A DNA stretch of 64,000 nt from Sipunculus nudus (taxonomy: Eukaryota > Annelida > Sipuncula > Golfingiida > Sipunculidae): contig CM049307.1 in the NCBI GenBank assembly GCA_026874595.1, forward strand, positions 2,009,579-2,073,578, given 5' to 3'. Shown here piece after piece: positions 1 to 12,724 of the stretch. Position 1 is the first letter of the stretch; each line of letters starts with the position of its first letter. The notes below the pieces were generated by a model that ran no database searches, was not told the origin of the DNA, and saw only the letters and a program-made list of their open reading frames with translations. The position numbers and the translations under genes are program-made.

Positions 1-274
1 CAGTGCAACAGAAACCATGTAAACACATTTAATTTCATTTCCAGTGTAATTGTCAAGCAGGGTTTTCAATAAGTCTGAGAGTAGATGTTGCAACTGCAAA
101 ATATAAAAAGATGCTGATAACCAATGCTCCAGATTTACAGGTTTAATAAAGGTTACTGGTTGGTTTTGAATTTTTTGCCAGTAAATGTATAAATTTCCAA
201 TAAAAAATGTGAATATTTCATATTCTTTTTCCAACGACAATCATTCATTTAAATTTTGGGAAATTTGTTTACAT

Positions 275-690
275 AACAAGAGACCCATGGGTCATGATGC
301 TCAGCCAACTGACATGTTGACCATATGTCCAGGCACAGGCAACTAATTGAGATAATGTAGGTGGCATCATAGTTCATGCATATTAGCTTATGTTCATTAA
401 GACCCATTAGCACACCAAATTTGATGACAATCCATCCAACCCTTCCTGAGGAATCTGGCAAAATGAATGTATTTTGCAGATTTTTCTCGGGTGCTCAAAC
501 ATGGCCTGTAAGGCAGAGAATATAGGTCACACCTAATTTTAGGTTTCTGAGGTAAAATTTTGAGGACCCCTCAGGATTTTAAGTTAGAAGATTCTAGGTC
601 CAATAGTTATGATTTGTGCCTTGCTTTGGTATTGAATTTTCAATTATTCTGTGGGGTGCTTGTAAGCCCAATAGCTCGAAGAATATGCAA
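275..690 (+). mobile_element. F1 head with partial core
   Basis: The head has GACCCATGGGTC at 282-293 then ATGATGCTCAGCC. A partial 340-bp-type core follows ('ATTCTAGGTCCAATAG', 'CAATTATTCTGTGGGG'). No F1 tail follows. The same 5' body recurs at 5565. Confidence 0.6.
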
Positions 691-947
691 AAACAGTACT
701 ATAGTATTTTATATTTTACTTTAATATTCTATTTATGATCACTTAATCCCTCCATGTTCACTCTACATGCAGACAAAAATGTCATCACCAGATCATCCAT
801 GTTCACACTCCTAGCAGATGATTTTAATATAGTACTGATCTATTTTACTATAAAATTATATGCAAAAATATGTGGAAAGTAACCTGTGACACACATAAAA
901 ATAACCGGTGATAATTGCCGGAGGCCGGCAGTTACTGAAACCCATGA

Positions 948-996
<49 letters not shown>

Positions 997-1920
997 GTCA
1001 CTTTCACTGTTTTTTATTTGATATAAGCCATTATGTAAGATATGGACAAAATATTACAGGAATAAGTAGGGTATTCATGAGGCACACAGTAATGAACAAA
1101 ATACAACTAGTTCTTAAAATACTGATAGGCATGGTAACCAACTATAGTTTGATTTTAACCCAGTCAATTATTAGGTTAAAATTCAATCTTGACTATATCT
1201 GAAGATTATGGTTAAAAATATTACCAAAAGGACAAGCTTTGTCTAGCTGATAAAAATATCACCATGGAAACCAACTATATGTGAAATCAAGTAAACATTG
1301 GACCAAAGCCCAAAAGGTCACCCTGAACACCTTCTTGGATTAAATATTCCCTGCACCTGCTGACCCTGGAGATGACAACCTCTGAAAATAAGCAGCTGCC
1401 AGCTATCACAGATGATGCCTTCTGCCAGTTTGACTGTCCAAGCATCACTGGTCTATCAATTAATTCCCAAATATTACACCAAATTATATTGAGATGAAAA
1501 TGGGCCAAACTCTTAAACAGATAATACATATATTTACGGTAAATTACCCTGTAGAACACTGACACGAAAATATGGACCATAAATTACTCTGTAGAACACT
1601 AACCTCAAAATACCTGAGTCCTTAATGCCAAATCTGACCATCTGACATAGTACCCTATTTTTAACCTCAGAACAAAATTTAATCATATCATAATTATGAT
1701 AATTACAAAATTAATTTGATATAATTATTCATAAATTAAACACTGACAACATGAAGCTAAAAGAGACTATCCTTGCCACTATTTCTGTGGTAAATTCCAT
1801 ATCACCAGTGAATTTCCTGGTATGGAATTTCTGTATTAGACTGTCATACAGTCACCATCCATAAGCCTACCTGGCCCTGGGAGTAAAAGCTGCTGCAATG
1901 GGGCTTCACAGTTACTTTAA
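691..1920. other. No gene recognised; AT-rich unique DNA
   Basis: Apart from the (AT)n tract I see no conserved element, exon or repeat family here. A 97-codon minus ORF at 1287-1580 has no recognisable domain. Confidence 0.6.
950..996. repeat. (AT)n microsatellite
   Basis: About 47 bp of AT with one TTT interruption near its right end. Confidence 0.95.
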
Positions 1921-1952
1921 ACAAGGGACCCATGGGTCACGGCGCTCAGCTG
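1921..1952 (+). mobile_element. F1 head, isolated
   Basis: ACAAGGGACCCATGGGTCAC followed by GGCGCTCAGCTGA. The DNA after it does not resemble another F1 body, so this is a truncated copy or an unrepresented subfamily. Confidence 0.6.
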
Positions 1953-2300
1953 AATGTGACAGATATAATTGTATCACCATTGTTGTATGTAGGTCTGTAA
2001 GCTTTCATTTTGACAGATGTAATTTTTTTCTATTAATTATGTTGTTAAGAGGAATAGTAATATAGAAGTATCAGTTTTCAAATATGTACAAGAAGTTGTG
2101 TCTAAAATATTGCATTGGGAATGACCAGATGTTGTAAATTGCTGAGTATGGAAGAGGAGATTTGCAAGTATAAATTGTGGTATTAAACTATTTAATAATA
2201 CCCCTGAACATTTCCCAATTTGGCCCATCTGGAACATGAATGTTATAATGTAACTGATATTTTATAAATATTTTAAAATATATTATTTAAGCACATAAAT

Positions 2301-2315
2301 GGGGGGGGGGGGGGG
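2301..2315. repeat. Poly-G run (15)
   Basis: Fifteen G followed by AAGGGAGGGAGG in non-repeat AT-rich DNA; G-quadruplex potential. Confidence 0.9.
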
Positions 2316-2567
2316 AAGGGAGGGAGGTGATTAATAAATATTCCAGCGCACCAACTTTTGAATATTCTTAAATAAGATTTTGTGACCAACTAAATCATAT
2401 CAGGCTTTAGCAGTTTGTGAATATGAGATCTATACTATTACCATGATCATCAGTTGGCTTTTTGATAAGCTGTTGACAGTTCAGCAGTTTACACTATCCA
2501 ATTAATCCATTGTTTTTAAATATGTACAAACATAATCTTCCAATTTCACAGGTGCAAGGACCTGATT

Positions 2568-2580
2568 GGGGGGGGGGGGG
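2568..2580. repeat. Poly-G run (13)
   Basis: Thirteen G after CCTGATT. No element boundaries are seen here. Confidence 0.9.
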
Positions 2581-2820
2581 ATGAGAGTTAAAAAAAACAC
2601 CTTTGTACCTCTGTATATTTTTTTCTTTATTAACCAGTAATAAATTTCATGCAGTTGCCTGAAGAATACTGTCCCAAACAAATACTCAGTGAGAGGGAGT
2701 GAGGAAAGTTCCAACACCTTTCCATAAACATACAGGATACAAAATTTAATCCAAAAGTGCTTACAGGTAAAAAGTTTTATTCATAATTACTGAATATTTA
2801 AAAACAGACAGAGACATATA

Positions 2821-3760
2821 ACAAGTGACCCATGGGTCATGACGCTCAGCTGACTGGGAAGAGATTCGCAAAAGGAAATTTTATCATCAGAATGGTAGTA
2901 TATACTCGTTCAACTGAAGCATCAAACAGATTAACCAACAGGCCAAGATTAAGTCTGTATTTATATATCTCAAAAATAAAGAAAAAATGTGTAAACTTTA
3001 AAAACTAGAATACGGGTAGCTGACAAGTGACTACATGTATCCGCCAAAATCAGTGTGGAACGGGTGAAGTGAGGCATGAATTGAGTGGCAAGGGGAAATA
3101 GAGTGAGGTATGTAGGTTGTGCCACCTACCACAAATCCAGGAAGCTGTCCAATTTGTAAACATATGCGAAATTTTAGGCAGAAAAGTCAAACCACTACAT
3201 GTATATGAGTGATTTTAGCCCACGGCAGACAAACAGACAGATGCTGTGCAAAAATGGTTGCAGGTGGCCCCTCCAGTTTTGTGTATGATAAAGACCTATG
3301 TGAGATCTAAATACATGCACAATTTTGGCCCAATCGGTCAAATGGTTCCTGAGATATGAGCTTGGATGTCTGCAGCATAAACTTGAATGTAGGTCGGGGC
3401 CATCTGTCATAAAATCAAGAAAGCTGCCCATGATGTATAAACCTGCAATATTTTAGGCAGTTATGTCAAACCACTGCAGAGGTATGAGTGATTTTAGCCC
3501 AAGGCAGACAAACAGACAGACGCTGTGCAAAAATTGTTGCAGGTGGCCCCTCCAGTTTTGTGTATGATAAAGAGCTATATGAGATCTATACACATGCAAA
3601 ATTTTGGCCCAATCAGTCAAACAGTTCCTGAGATATGTGCTTGGATGTCTGCAGCCTAAATGTGTATGTAGGTTGTGCCACCTGTCATAAAATCAAGGAG
3701 GCTTTCTAGGTTGTATACGCATGCTGAATTTCAGGTGAATTAGGCCAAAATGAAATATTG
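2821..3760 (+). mobile_element. F1 head followed by 278-bp core array
   Basis: The head ACAAGTGACCCATGGGTCAT then GACGCTCAGCTGACT is the best match to the F1 consensus. From about 3001 there are roughly 2.5 copies of a 276-278-bp core starting near 3113, 3390 and 3667 ('GGTTGTGCCACCT', 'TTTTAGCCCAAGGCAGA', 'GAGCTTGGATGTCTGCAG'). There is no tail. The core is shared with arrays at 6766 and 23940. Confidence 0.6.
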
Positions 3761-4510
3761 GGCCAAATAACTATAAATTCTTGTTACCCTTTAGTTTAGC
3801 TTGTTATACAGGTTCATCCAGTACAAGCATGTAAGCAGAATCCTTTACCCCCTACAGCACAGATAACCCTTTACTGGTCATCTTGTGTTGACAGGGGTCT
3901 CCTTTGAGTAATTGTTTGTGTTCAGGATTGTTTAACATTGCTCCTCCACTGAGCAACTTGATTTTAAGGTTGTCAACTTGACTTATCAACCAGATTTGTC
4001 ATTTTATATAAGACTTTATGTAAGTTCATTATGTTAATATATTTAGATGATATGGATGGTAAAGATTTTCCTTAGTTCTAAATGGATAGTATTTTTAATG
4101 CTTGTTTTAGGTCAGTATTATAATATTCAGTAGCTTAAATCAAGTATCTGGTTGGTTAGTCAGGTTTAGGAACATGTACTTAAGGGCTTTACAGGCCTCG
4201 GACAGACGGGCACTTTTGGGCACTTTTAGACATAGCAGGACTCTGTCCTGTTTTTATTTAAATTCATAAAGCCTCATATTATTAGATTAGAAACGAAACT
4301 TTTTAAAGGAAGATCTTATGATCATTTTTGTAGTTAGAAATGTCAACCTTCAACATTTTGGATATATATTTTAATTTGTGAACTAAGAAGAAAATAAAAC
4401 TTTATTATTACCATATGGATGGATTTTATCATGATTTATCATGATTGGTGAGAAAAGTGAACAAGAAAACATGGATGTATATAAAAAATCTACGTGGAGC
4501 TAATTCCCCC
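3761..4510. other. No gene recognised
   Basis: AT-rich unique DNA between two core-repeat blocks; nothing supportable. Confidence 0.6.
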
Positions 4511-4970
4511 GTTTCCCTGGATGCCCAAGGAACGTAACACCACTGCAGAGATATGAGGGATTTTAACCCAAGGCAGATGAACAGATGGACACTGTGCAAA
4601 CATGGTTGCAGGTGGCACCACCAGTTTTTGTGTATGTCATTAAGCTATCCAATGGCTACATTTGTACAAATTTTTTTTCCAGATTGGTCAAACGGTTCCG
4701 GAGATATGTGGGTTTATGTGTGGAAACAGAAACACAAATGGACCCTGGGCAGAGTGGAAGGGTCAGAGGTCAACGCCAACTGGTTAGGCACCAGTTCACA
4801 TGTGACCCGATAATTGGTGTAAGTTTCGGAAAAATCCGTCCAGTAGTCTCAGAGGAGTTCTCTGGAAACGAACTCGGTGGCGGCGGCAGCGGAACACAGT
4901 CAAAAACACAGTATCAGCAAATCTTTGTTTTGGCGGATACAATTATGAAGTTCATAAATGAATGATAAAA
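4511..4970 (+). repeat. 278-bp core fragment plus downstream body
   Basis: Contains 'GCAGAGATATGAGGGATTTT', GGTGGCACCACCAG, and a segment with 'GGTCAGAGGTCAAC' and 'CAGTTCACATGTGACC' that recurs at 25060-25110. Two overlapping ORFs of 86 and 126 codons fall here but are repeat-derived: the same DNA elsewhere lacks them. Confidence 0.5.
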
Positions 4971-5564
4971 TGTCATTTAAATAAAGTTATATATTCAAAA
5001 ATCTTATTGTTTCTTTGAAAAAGAAAATTCTTCTTAACATGGAGTAAGAAAAGCAGCCAAAAACTTGAAAGGTTTTTATGTTCTTACAAGAAGTATTCTA
5101 CCTTTTGAAGAAAAGCTAACCAAGCAATAGCAATATTTCTTACATATTTTGGGTTTTATCTGTCAAACTGTCAGACCTTTTTATTTAAAACATATGAACT
5201 TTCAGAAATGCAAACTGTTAAAGATAAAATAATTTTTCAGTAAGCCATATATGTAACACATTCCTACTTGATGGTCTATTTATCTAGGAGTCATTTAATT
5301 TTCAGGAAAAAATGCAGTTACTCATTGCAGGAAAAAAAACATTGTTCACAAGGTTAATAATGTTCCATCTACTCAGTGATGGAAGTGGCTTCCACTTACA
5401 GATGCTTTAAATATCTGCCTCAAGTACTCTGCTGAGATGTGAACCTTGGCTGTTTTATTAAAACACATTCCCTAGTACAAATTCTTCAAGATATTCACAA
5501 GTTTTGCACTTACCAATACCCTTATCCTGGTCTACCTATTTTCCTTTATTACTTGTAATACAGA
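4971..5564. other. No gene recognised
   Basis: AT-rich unique DNA preceding an F1 head; nothing supportable. Confidence 0.6.
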
Positions 5565-6438
5565 ACAAGTGACCCGTGGGTCATGACGCTTAGCCGACTG
5601 ACATGTTGAAAATATGTCCTTGCACAGGCAACAAATTGAGATAAAGTAGGTGGCATCATTGTTTATGCATATTAGCTTAAGTTCATCAAGATCCATACGC
5701 ACAAGAAATCTGATGACAATCCAACCAGCCATTCCTGAGAAATCTGACAATTTGTGCGTATTTTGCATTATTAATGGGTTGCTCAAACATATCCAAAAAA
5801 CTCTGAGAATATGGGTGACAGAGGTAATTTCAGATCTCCAAAGAGATTTTTCATGGACTTCCCTGGATTTAAAGTTAAATGATTCTAGGTCAATTGGTAA
5901 TGATTTGTGCCCTGCTTTGGTATGAAATTTTCATTTATGCTGGGGGGGGGGGGTGCTTATAAGCCCCACAGCTCAGAGAATATGGGTAACAGGGACCTTC
6001 TTTCAGGTTTCCAAGGATATTTTTCAAGGACGTCTTTGGATGTCAAGTAAAAAGATTCTAGGACCAAAGGTTATAATTTGTGCCCTGTAAACAGACGACC
6101 GCATCTTTAAAGGTTTCAAAAAGAGAAAAAAAAAATGTTTAAAATTTTTAAAAAAATCCAGGTGGCACCACCAGTGTGCAGGAACTGACGAAACACTCCT
6201 TGATCAATATGCATGCAAAGAAACATGGTGATCAATAATTGGTTGTTCAGATACTGGACCTTTTGTATCAAACTTTCAATTATTCTTGGGATTCTGAGCC
6301 CATAGCTCAGGGAATATGGTTAACAGAGACCTAATTTCAAGTGTCTGAAGAGAACTTTTGAGGAACTCTCAGGATATCAAGTAAGAAGATTCTAAGTCCA
6401 ATGATTAAGATTTGAGCCCTGCTCTAGTATCAAATTTT
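5565..6438 (+). mobile_element. F1 head with 340-bp cores
   Basis: The head is AACAAGTGACCCGTGGGTCA then TGACGCTTAGCCGACT (two subTIR changes). About two cores follow, with G runs at the usual TTCTGGGG site (5942-5953 expanded). It is cut by an F4 head at 6439. Confidence 0.6.
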
Positions 6439-7545
6439 AAACAAGGCCTACAGGCCTAATGTGAACCTGTGCAATGAGATTACACCAGGTACAATGCTTC
6501 AATGCTGTACCATTACTTTTCAAGAACACGTGTAACGTGTATATGAACAATGCAAGTACTTAACACTGAGAACAAGAAACAATTAAACAAACATCACTGC
6601 TGCAATTCTGGCATGGGTGCACACAACACAAAAACTAGAATATGGGTAGTCAACAAGTGACTACGTCTATCCACCAAAGTCAGAGTAGGAAAGGTGAAGT
6701 GAGTGGCAAGGGGAAATAGAGTGAGGTGTGTTGCATAATAGCCTGGATGTCTGCAGCCGATATGTGTATGTAGGTTGCGCCACCTACCAAATTCCAGAAA
6801 GCTGTCCGAGATGTATAAACATGCAAAATTTTAGGCAGATAAGTCAAACCACTACTGAGATATGAGTGATTTTAGCCCATGGCACAAGAACAGACAGACG
6901 CTGTGCAAAAATGGTGGCAATTTGGTCCACCAGTTTTGCATATGATAAAGAGCTATGTGAGATCTATAAACATGCAAAATTTTTGCCAAATCGGTCAAAT
7001 GGTTCCTGAGATATGAGCTTGGATGTCTGCAGCATAAATTTGAATGTAGATGGTGCCACCTGTAATACAATCAAGAAAGCTGTCCAAGATGTATACACAT
7101 GCATATTTCAGGTGGATAAGTCCAACCAATGCAGAGATATGAGTGTTTTTATCCCAAAGCTGATGAACAAACAGACGCTGTGCAAAAATGGTGGCAGGTG
7201 GCGCCACCAATTTTGTGTATGATTAAGAGATCTGTGAAGTCTATATACATGCAAAATTTCAGGGGGATATGTTAAACCAGTCCTGAGATATAAGCCTGGA
7301 TGTCTTCAGCATATACATAAATGTAGGTGGCGTCACCTGTCATTAAATCAAGAAAGCTGGTCAGGATGTATACACATGAAAACTTTCAGGTGGATAAGTC
7401 AAACCAATGCAGAGATATGAGTGTTTTTATCCCAAGGCAGATAAACAGATGGACACTGAGCAAAAATGGTTGCAGGTGGCGCCACCATTTTTAGTGTATG
7501 TTATAAAGCTATCAAAGGGCTACATTTGTGCAAAATCTTTAGCCT
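6439..7545 (+). mobile_element. F4 head followed by 278-bp core array
   Basis: The head AAACAAGGCCTACAGGCCTA then ATGTGAACCTGTGCA is at 6439-6475. From about 6630 a second 5'-like module appears ('CTAGAATATGGGTAGTC'), then cores at about 6766, 7044 and 7322. Exact GGTGGCGCCACC palindromes lie at 7197-7208 and 7475-7486. No F4 tail is seen here. Confidence 0.55.
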
Positions 7546-8338
7546 TATCAGTCAAGATGCGCAAGATTGAAAGTTTGAGATGAAAAGCTTGGCTTAAAAT
7601 GCAGCCATAATCTTTTTAAATATATGAGTCTTGTGACCTTGACCTTTGACCTCATGACCCCAAAACCATATATGTTCTTGCTTAAGTGGTGGGCAATATG
7701 TAAGTCAAGTTTGAAATCCATATGTGAAACCCACCTCGAGTTATCATCTGGAAACAAATTTGTGTGGGTTGAAGGATGGACAGACAGACAGATAGCTAGA
7801 CAAACAGACAGACAGACGGGGTGATTACTATGGGGCATCCACTTGTGATCAGTGAACACACCAGGTTTTGGGACACTAGATGTAATCACAGCTGAGAAAA
7901 TGACATGATTGTTGTCATTTTATGGTAAAAAAAATACAAAAATATTCATTAAAATATAAAAAAAATTAAGGTGGCGCCACCACTTTTCAGGAACTGACAA
8001 AACTAGTCATAGTCAATATTCAAGGCAAGATTCATGACAAATTGTGCATTAATTATCAAGATATTGGAGGTTTTGTATCAAATTTTTTATTATTCTGGGG
8101 GGTAATTTCAAGCCCCATAGCTCGGAGAATATAGGTCGCAGTGACCTAATTTCAGGTTTCCAAGGAGATTTTTTATTGACCTCCCTGGATATTCACTTAT
8201 AAGTTTCTAGGGCCAGCAGTTACAATTTGTGCCCTGCTAACAGACGGCGGGACGGCCGGATACCTGGATGGTCGGACGGACGACGGACAAAGTGCCATCC
8301 CTATATCTCAGTTGATTTACAGTCAGCTGAGCTAAAAA
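7546..8338 (+). mobile_element. F3-type half core joined to F1 core and F1 tail
   Basis: A 290-bp-type segment (TGACCTTGACCTTTGACCT near 7632) ends in a GACAGACAGACAG tract at 7780-7820. After 7870 comes a 340-bp F1 core with GGTGGCGCCACC at 7970-7981, then a GGACGG-rich tract (8244-8285) and the F1 tail hairpin at 8304-8334 (one arm change, TATCTCAG). It is a composite of at least two elements. Confidence 0.6.
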
Positions 8339-8356
8339 TTCCAGGTGACGCCACCA

Positions 8357-8798
8357 GTTTTCAGTACATGCTTAATTTTATTCACTGAAATAAAATAAAA
8401 GATTCAGTAAATTTGATAAAATAAAAACATCTTTTCAAATAAAATATACACACTGTTGGTTGAATGAGGGATAAACAAAATAATTGTGCTAATAACTATC
8501 TCGGCTATAATTTATTACTGGAATTAATAGTCAATTTCACATCTGGTGAAGTTTTTACTCTTCTGAAGTAAGAATTTACTTATCTGATAAACATCCACTT
8601 TGTGGACATAATTAAATGTGCACTTTAATCATTGTAACCCTGGTGGTACAATTCAAAATCTAAAATGTAGCATAGCCAAGAATAAAAGAAAAAACAGAAA
8701 ATTATAACATTCATCTAGTTAATGCACCATCAGGGGGGGGGGGGAGTGCAGGGCAGAGTGGAAGCATGCTAGTAGTGGCCAAGCTGGGCCAAGGCAAG
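8357..8798 (+). repeat. Local duplication, copy 1 (442 bp)
   Basis: Nearly identical to 9317-9762, differing by a handful of substitutions and by the length of the G run (12 here, 16 there). Contents are AT-rich non-coding DNA from 'GTTTTCAGTACATGC' to 'GGGCCAAGGCAAG'. A diverged relative is at 22029-22310. Confidence 0.9.
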
Positions 8799-9121
8799 TA
8801 ACATCTCATGATCAATATGTATGCCAAAAATCATGACCATCAGTCAAGTAGTTAATGAGATATTGAAGTTTTTGTATGAAATTTTTGACTTTTCTGGGGG
8901 GTACTTTGGGGCCACATAGCTCGAAGGATATGGGTAACAGAGACCTAATTTCTGGTTTCCAAGGAGATTTTTTATGGACCTCTCAGAATCTCAAGTTACA
9001 AGGTTCTAGGTCCAGCGGTTACGATTTGTGCCTGGTTAACGGACGGACAGATGGACAGACGTACGACGGACAAAGAGTGATCGCTATAGCTCAGATGACT
9101 CTCAGTCAGCTGAGCTAAAAA
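8799..9121 (+). mobile_element. F1 3' end (core and tail)
   Basis: One 340-bp core ('CATAGCTCGAAGGATATGGG') followed by GGACGGACAGATGGACAGAC-type microsatellite and a clean tail hairpin at 9087-9117 (loop CTC), ending CTAAAAA. It sits between the two copies of a local duplication. Confidence 0.7.
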
Positions 9122-9316
9122 CTGAAAATATAAGTTAAAATATTAGAATTCTAAGTTGCAATCTCTATATATCATACTGGGTCATATTATGCATACACAT
9201 ATATTTTATTATTTTTAAATCAAATGTTTAAACTGAATGTAAAAGAAAATAATGCCACAACATGGCATCTACAAAATTATTCCTTGAATCCCTATTAAAA
9301 AGTTTTGCACATTGGA

Positions 9317-9762
9317 GTTTTCAGTACATGCTTAATTTTATTCACCGGAATAAAATTAAAGATTCAGTAAATTTGATAAAATAAAAACATCTTTTCAAAT
9401 AAAATATACACACTGTTGGTTGAATGAGGGATAAACAAAATAATCGTGCTAATTACTATCTCGGCTATAATTTATTACTGGAATTAATAGTCAATTTTAC
9501 ATCTGGTGAAGTTTTTACTCTTCTGAAGTAAGAATTTACTTATCTGATAAACATCCACTTTGTGGACATAATTAAATGTGCACTTTAATCATTGTAACCC
9601 TGGTGGTACAATTCAAAATCTAAAATGTAGCATAGCCAAGAATAAAAGAAAAAACAGAAAATTATAACATTCATCTAGTTGATGCACCATCAGGGGGGGG
9701 GGGGGGGGAGTGCAGGGCAGAGTGGAAGCATGCTAGTAGTGGCCAAGCTGGGCCAAGGCAAG
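9317..9762 (+). repeat. Local duplication, copy 2 (446 bp)
   Basis: The partner of 8357-8798, 960 bp downstream. To its left, 9130-9316 matches 20670-20860, so this copy has more of the original repeat and copy 1 is 5' truncated. Confidence 0.9.
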
Positions 9763-9865
9763 CTGCCTGGGGTGGGTTACATAATGCAAGTGAAAGCTGT
9801 GTTACTAGGTGGGCTAGATGTAAACAACACTTGACATGGTGTTTGAAAACTTGAATAAAAGCTAC

Positions 9866-10565
9866 TCTTTTCAATCAATTCCTTTGAAATTTCAGATTTT
9901 AAAAGATTGAATCCTTATGTATATATGCTGTGAAAATTAAATCAACAGTGCTTACTAGGAAAAAATGTGCCATTGCCAAAGTTGGACAAAATTTAAGGTA
10001 TTGATTTTATATTTATGCTAATAACTTGAAAAATTAGCAAAATTCAGATCTAATTTTGGGTAAACCATTAAATCTTGATTAAATATAGTTATATTCCTGA
10101 AAAAAAGTCTCCAGCTTCAGCAATTCTCATGTTAGGTGAGTAAATATATTTCCTGATTTTTAAAAAATTGCATTATATTTGGGCCCATAACTTCCAAATA
10201 ATACCTAATACTTACCTAATTTTTGGTATGTTCATAGAAAATGTATGGAAGAATATGAATACTAAATACGATCAAAAACAGATCAGTGGTTTTGACATTA
10301 CACAGCCTTGAAGTGTTACAATGGCATTTTTATGGAAAACGGAGGTTTTTCCTTAATATCTCGAAGGAACAAAGTCCTAATGACCCAATTTTCGGTATGG
10401 TAGGAGATTTTGGGGACATCTAATGGTATGCAAAATTTTGGATATGTAGGTCCAACGGTTTTAAAACGTGCCCTGTTAACGGACGGACTGCCGGACGGCC
10501 GGACGGACGACGGACAAAGGACCACGACTATACCTCAGATGACTTACAGTCAGCTGAGCTAAAAA
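9866..10565 (+). mobile_element. F1 long-form 3' unit with tail, first of two
   Basis: One 650-700-bp core of the long F1 type ('GGGCCCATAACTTCC', 'CAGTGGTTTTGACATTA'), ACGGACGG-rich tract at 10476-10515, tail hairpin at 10531-10561 (arm change TACCTCAG, loop TAC) and CTAAAAA. Confidence 0.7.
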
Positions 10566-11311
10566 TCAATAACTAGCTTAATTTTCAAGCTTTTATTTTC
10601 AATTTTCAGATTTAGACAAACTAAATATTTATGTTAACATGCTGTGAAAATTAAATCAATGGTGCTTACAGGAAAAAAAACGTGCCATTGTTAAAGTTGG
10701 GCAAAATTTAAGGTACTGATTTTTTTTTATGCTAATAACTTAAAAACTTACAAAATTCAGATCTAATTTTGGGTAAACAATTGAATCTTAATTAAACATA
10801 GTTATATACTTGAGAAAATAGACTCTAGTTTCAAAATTTTTCATGTTAAGTGAGTTATTATTTTTCCTGATTTTTTACAAAGTCCATTATGTTTGGGCCC
10901 ATAACTTAAAGAATTTATATTTTACAGACTTAATTTCTGGCATGTACATAGGAATTATATAGAGATATATTTATGGTAAATATGAGGAAAAACAGATGAG
11001 TGGTTTTGATATTAGGCAGTCATGAAGTGTGAAAATAGGATTTTAATAAAAAATTGAGGTTTTTCCTTAATTTCTCAAAGGAACGAAGTCGCAAAGACCC
11101 AGTTTTCGGCTTGGTAGGAGATCTTGGGGACATCTAACATTATGCTGAATTTTGGATTCCTAGGTCTTACTGTTTCAAAATGTGCCACATCTACGGACGG
11201 ATGGCACGACGGACGGACTGACAGACAAACGGACGGACAGCCCGACGGACGGACTACGGACAATGGACCACGACTATAGCTCAGATGACTTATAGTCAGC
11301 TGAGCTAAAAA
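10566..11311 (+). mobile_element. F1 long-form 3' unit with tail, second of two
   Basis: A second core follows directly ('GTTTGGGCCCATAACTT'), then an ACGGACGG tract at 11194-11272 broken by deletions, and a clean tail hairpin at 11277-11307 (loop TAT). Two consecutive units each with a full tail suggest tandem insertion or end-to-end duplication. Confidence 0.7.
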
Positions 11312-12580
11312 TTGTGAACATGAGAATATCCAGACATAAATAAAAACATGTGGACATGAGTATATCCAGCCTTACTGACTCCTGAATCACAATATGAAGA
11401 GGCTTAACAAATATTGTTTAATACATAATCAAGTAATTACCTTATCCTGATGTGGTTCACATGATACAGCAAGATATAATGATGAATTACTTTTTTAAAC
11501 TTTCAGGAATACTCATAAGCTTGGGTAGTGGAGTATGCCAGATGTATTTGGGGTTATTTTTTACCTTTTGTCCATTAATTCAACAAAAAGCTATTGTCAA
11601 CCCTTGTTTGACCAAATTTTACATTTTTTAAAAGAAACCTATTTAAAGCTTTAACATTCAGAGGAAAGCCACAGCAATGGCACGAAATATCTACCTGAAT
11701 TCTGGAACCAATTTTAGCAACAGAATAACAAATGGTGCAATGTCAATACATTGACCTGGTGTGGTGAGTTTATTCTTCACACACTGTATGGGATTTCTTG
11801 TGACTATGGGTTTTGCCTGGTTTGAATGTCAAACGCCAAGCACTATGCACTGGCTGCACTGGCAAACTGCGACCAGCTAAATAATTTAACAGGTTCAATC
11901 ATACAATGTCAGGGGCACACCAATACATGTGTAATACTGGGGCTTTCTTTGTCATCTTATATTTCTTTTGACACCAAAGCATCCAAGCCAGCTATCTGCT
12001 TCTATGAAAACTATATCCTTTGATGGTCTCATTTATGTTTTTTGTCTGTACTTAAAGTGTACTTTATATTTCAACAATTTCATAATCCCCAAAAATTGTT
12101 AGGAATATATCTTTTCCAAATGAAAAAAAAATTTTCTCAATAAGTTTTTGCTATTTTAATAATTCACAAATGAATAACCATGACTAACATTATTTTTCAC
12201 CTATCATCTAACAGATGTAGTTTGCAGTAACAGGGGGTTTTACAGAACTTCAGAAGCTGCCAACTAATATTCCTGATCTAAGGAATTAAAAAAAGCAACA
12301 ATGGAGATCAAGATGAAGCCTGCAATATGAAAAAAAAGTTTCTAGATCTGCATCTGGTTCCAGATTAACATCAAAATATAGTGATTTCTTCCTGGTGATA
12401 AAAGGTTCTAAGTTTTGTATTGACTAGTTTAGAAACACTACTGTTACAGTAGCATTACTAAAAGGTAAATAAACAAGGCCTAGAGGGACAAATAGTCCCC
12501 GCCATATGTTTAACTAGGAAAGTGTGGCATCAGTTGTATCCAAATTTTCCAAAACCTTGGCAAATTCTCTTTTTAAAATG
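11312..12580. other. No gene recognised
   Basis: Unique AT-rich DNA between an F1 tail and an F4 head. One 65-codon plus ORF (11826-12023) has no domain. Confidence 0.6.
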
Positions 12581-12677
12581 ACAAGGCCTACAGGCCTAAT
12601 GCAAATCTGTGCAATGGGATGTACTCAAGGTATAATGCTTCCATGCTGGACTGTTACTTTTCAAGTACATGTGTGAC

Positions 12678-12724
<47 letters not shown>

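Larger units (their letters stand above)
1953..2820. other. No gene recognised
   Basis: AT-rich DNA with two poly-G runs. Minus-strand ORFs of 66 and 71 codons show no domain. Confidence 0.6.

Noticed and set aside
4585-4965. 126-codon plus ORF
   Set aside because: Falls in a core-repeat body whose other copies do not keep the frame.
8331-8338. F1 as a SINE with a poly-A tail
   Set aside because: The A stretch is a constant 5-7 nt, the end is a hairpin with an inverse subTIR in the head, and no Pol III boxes are present.
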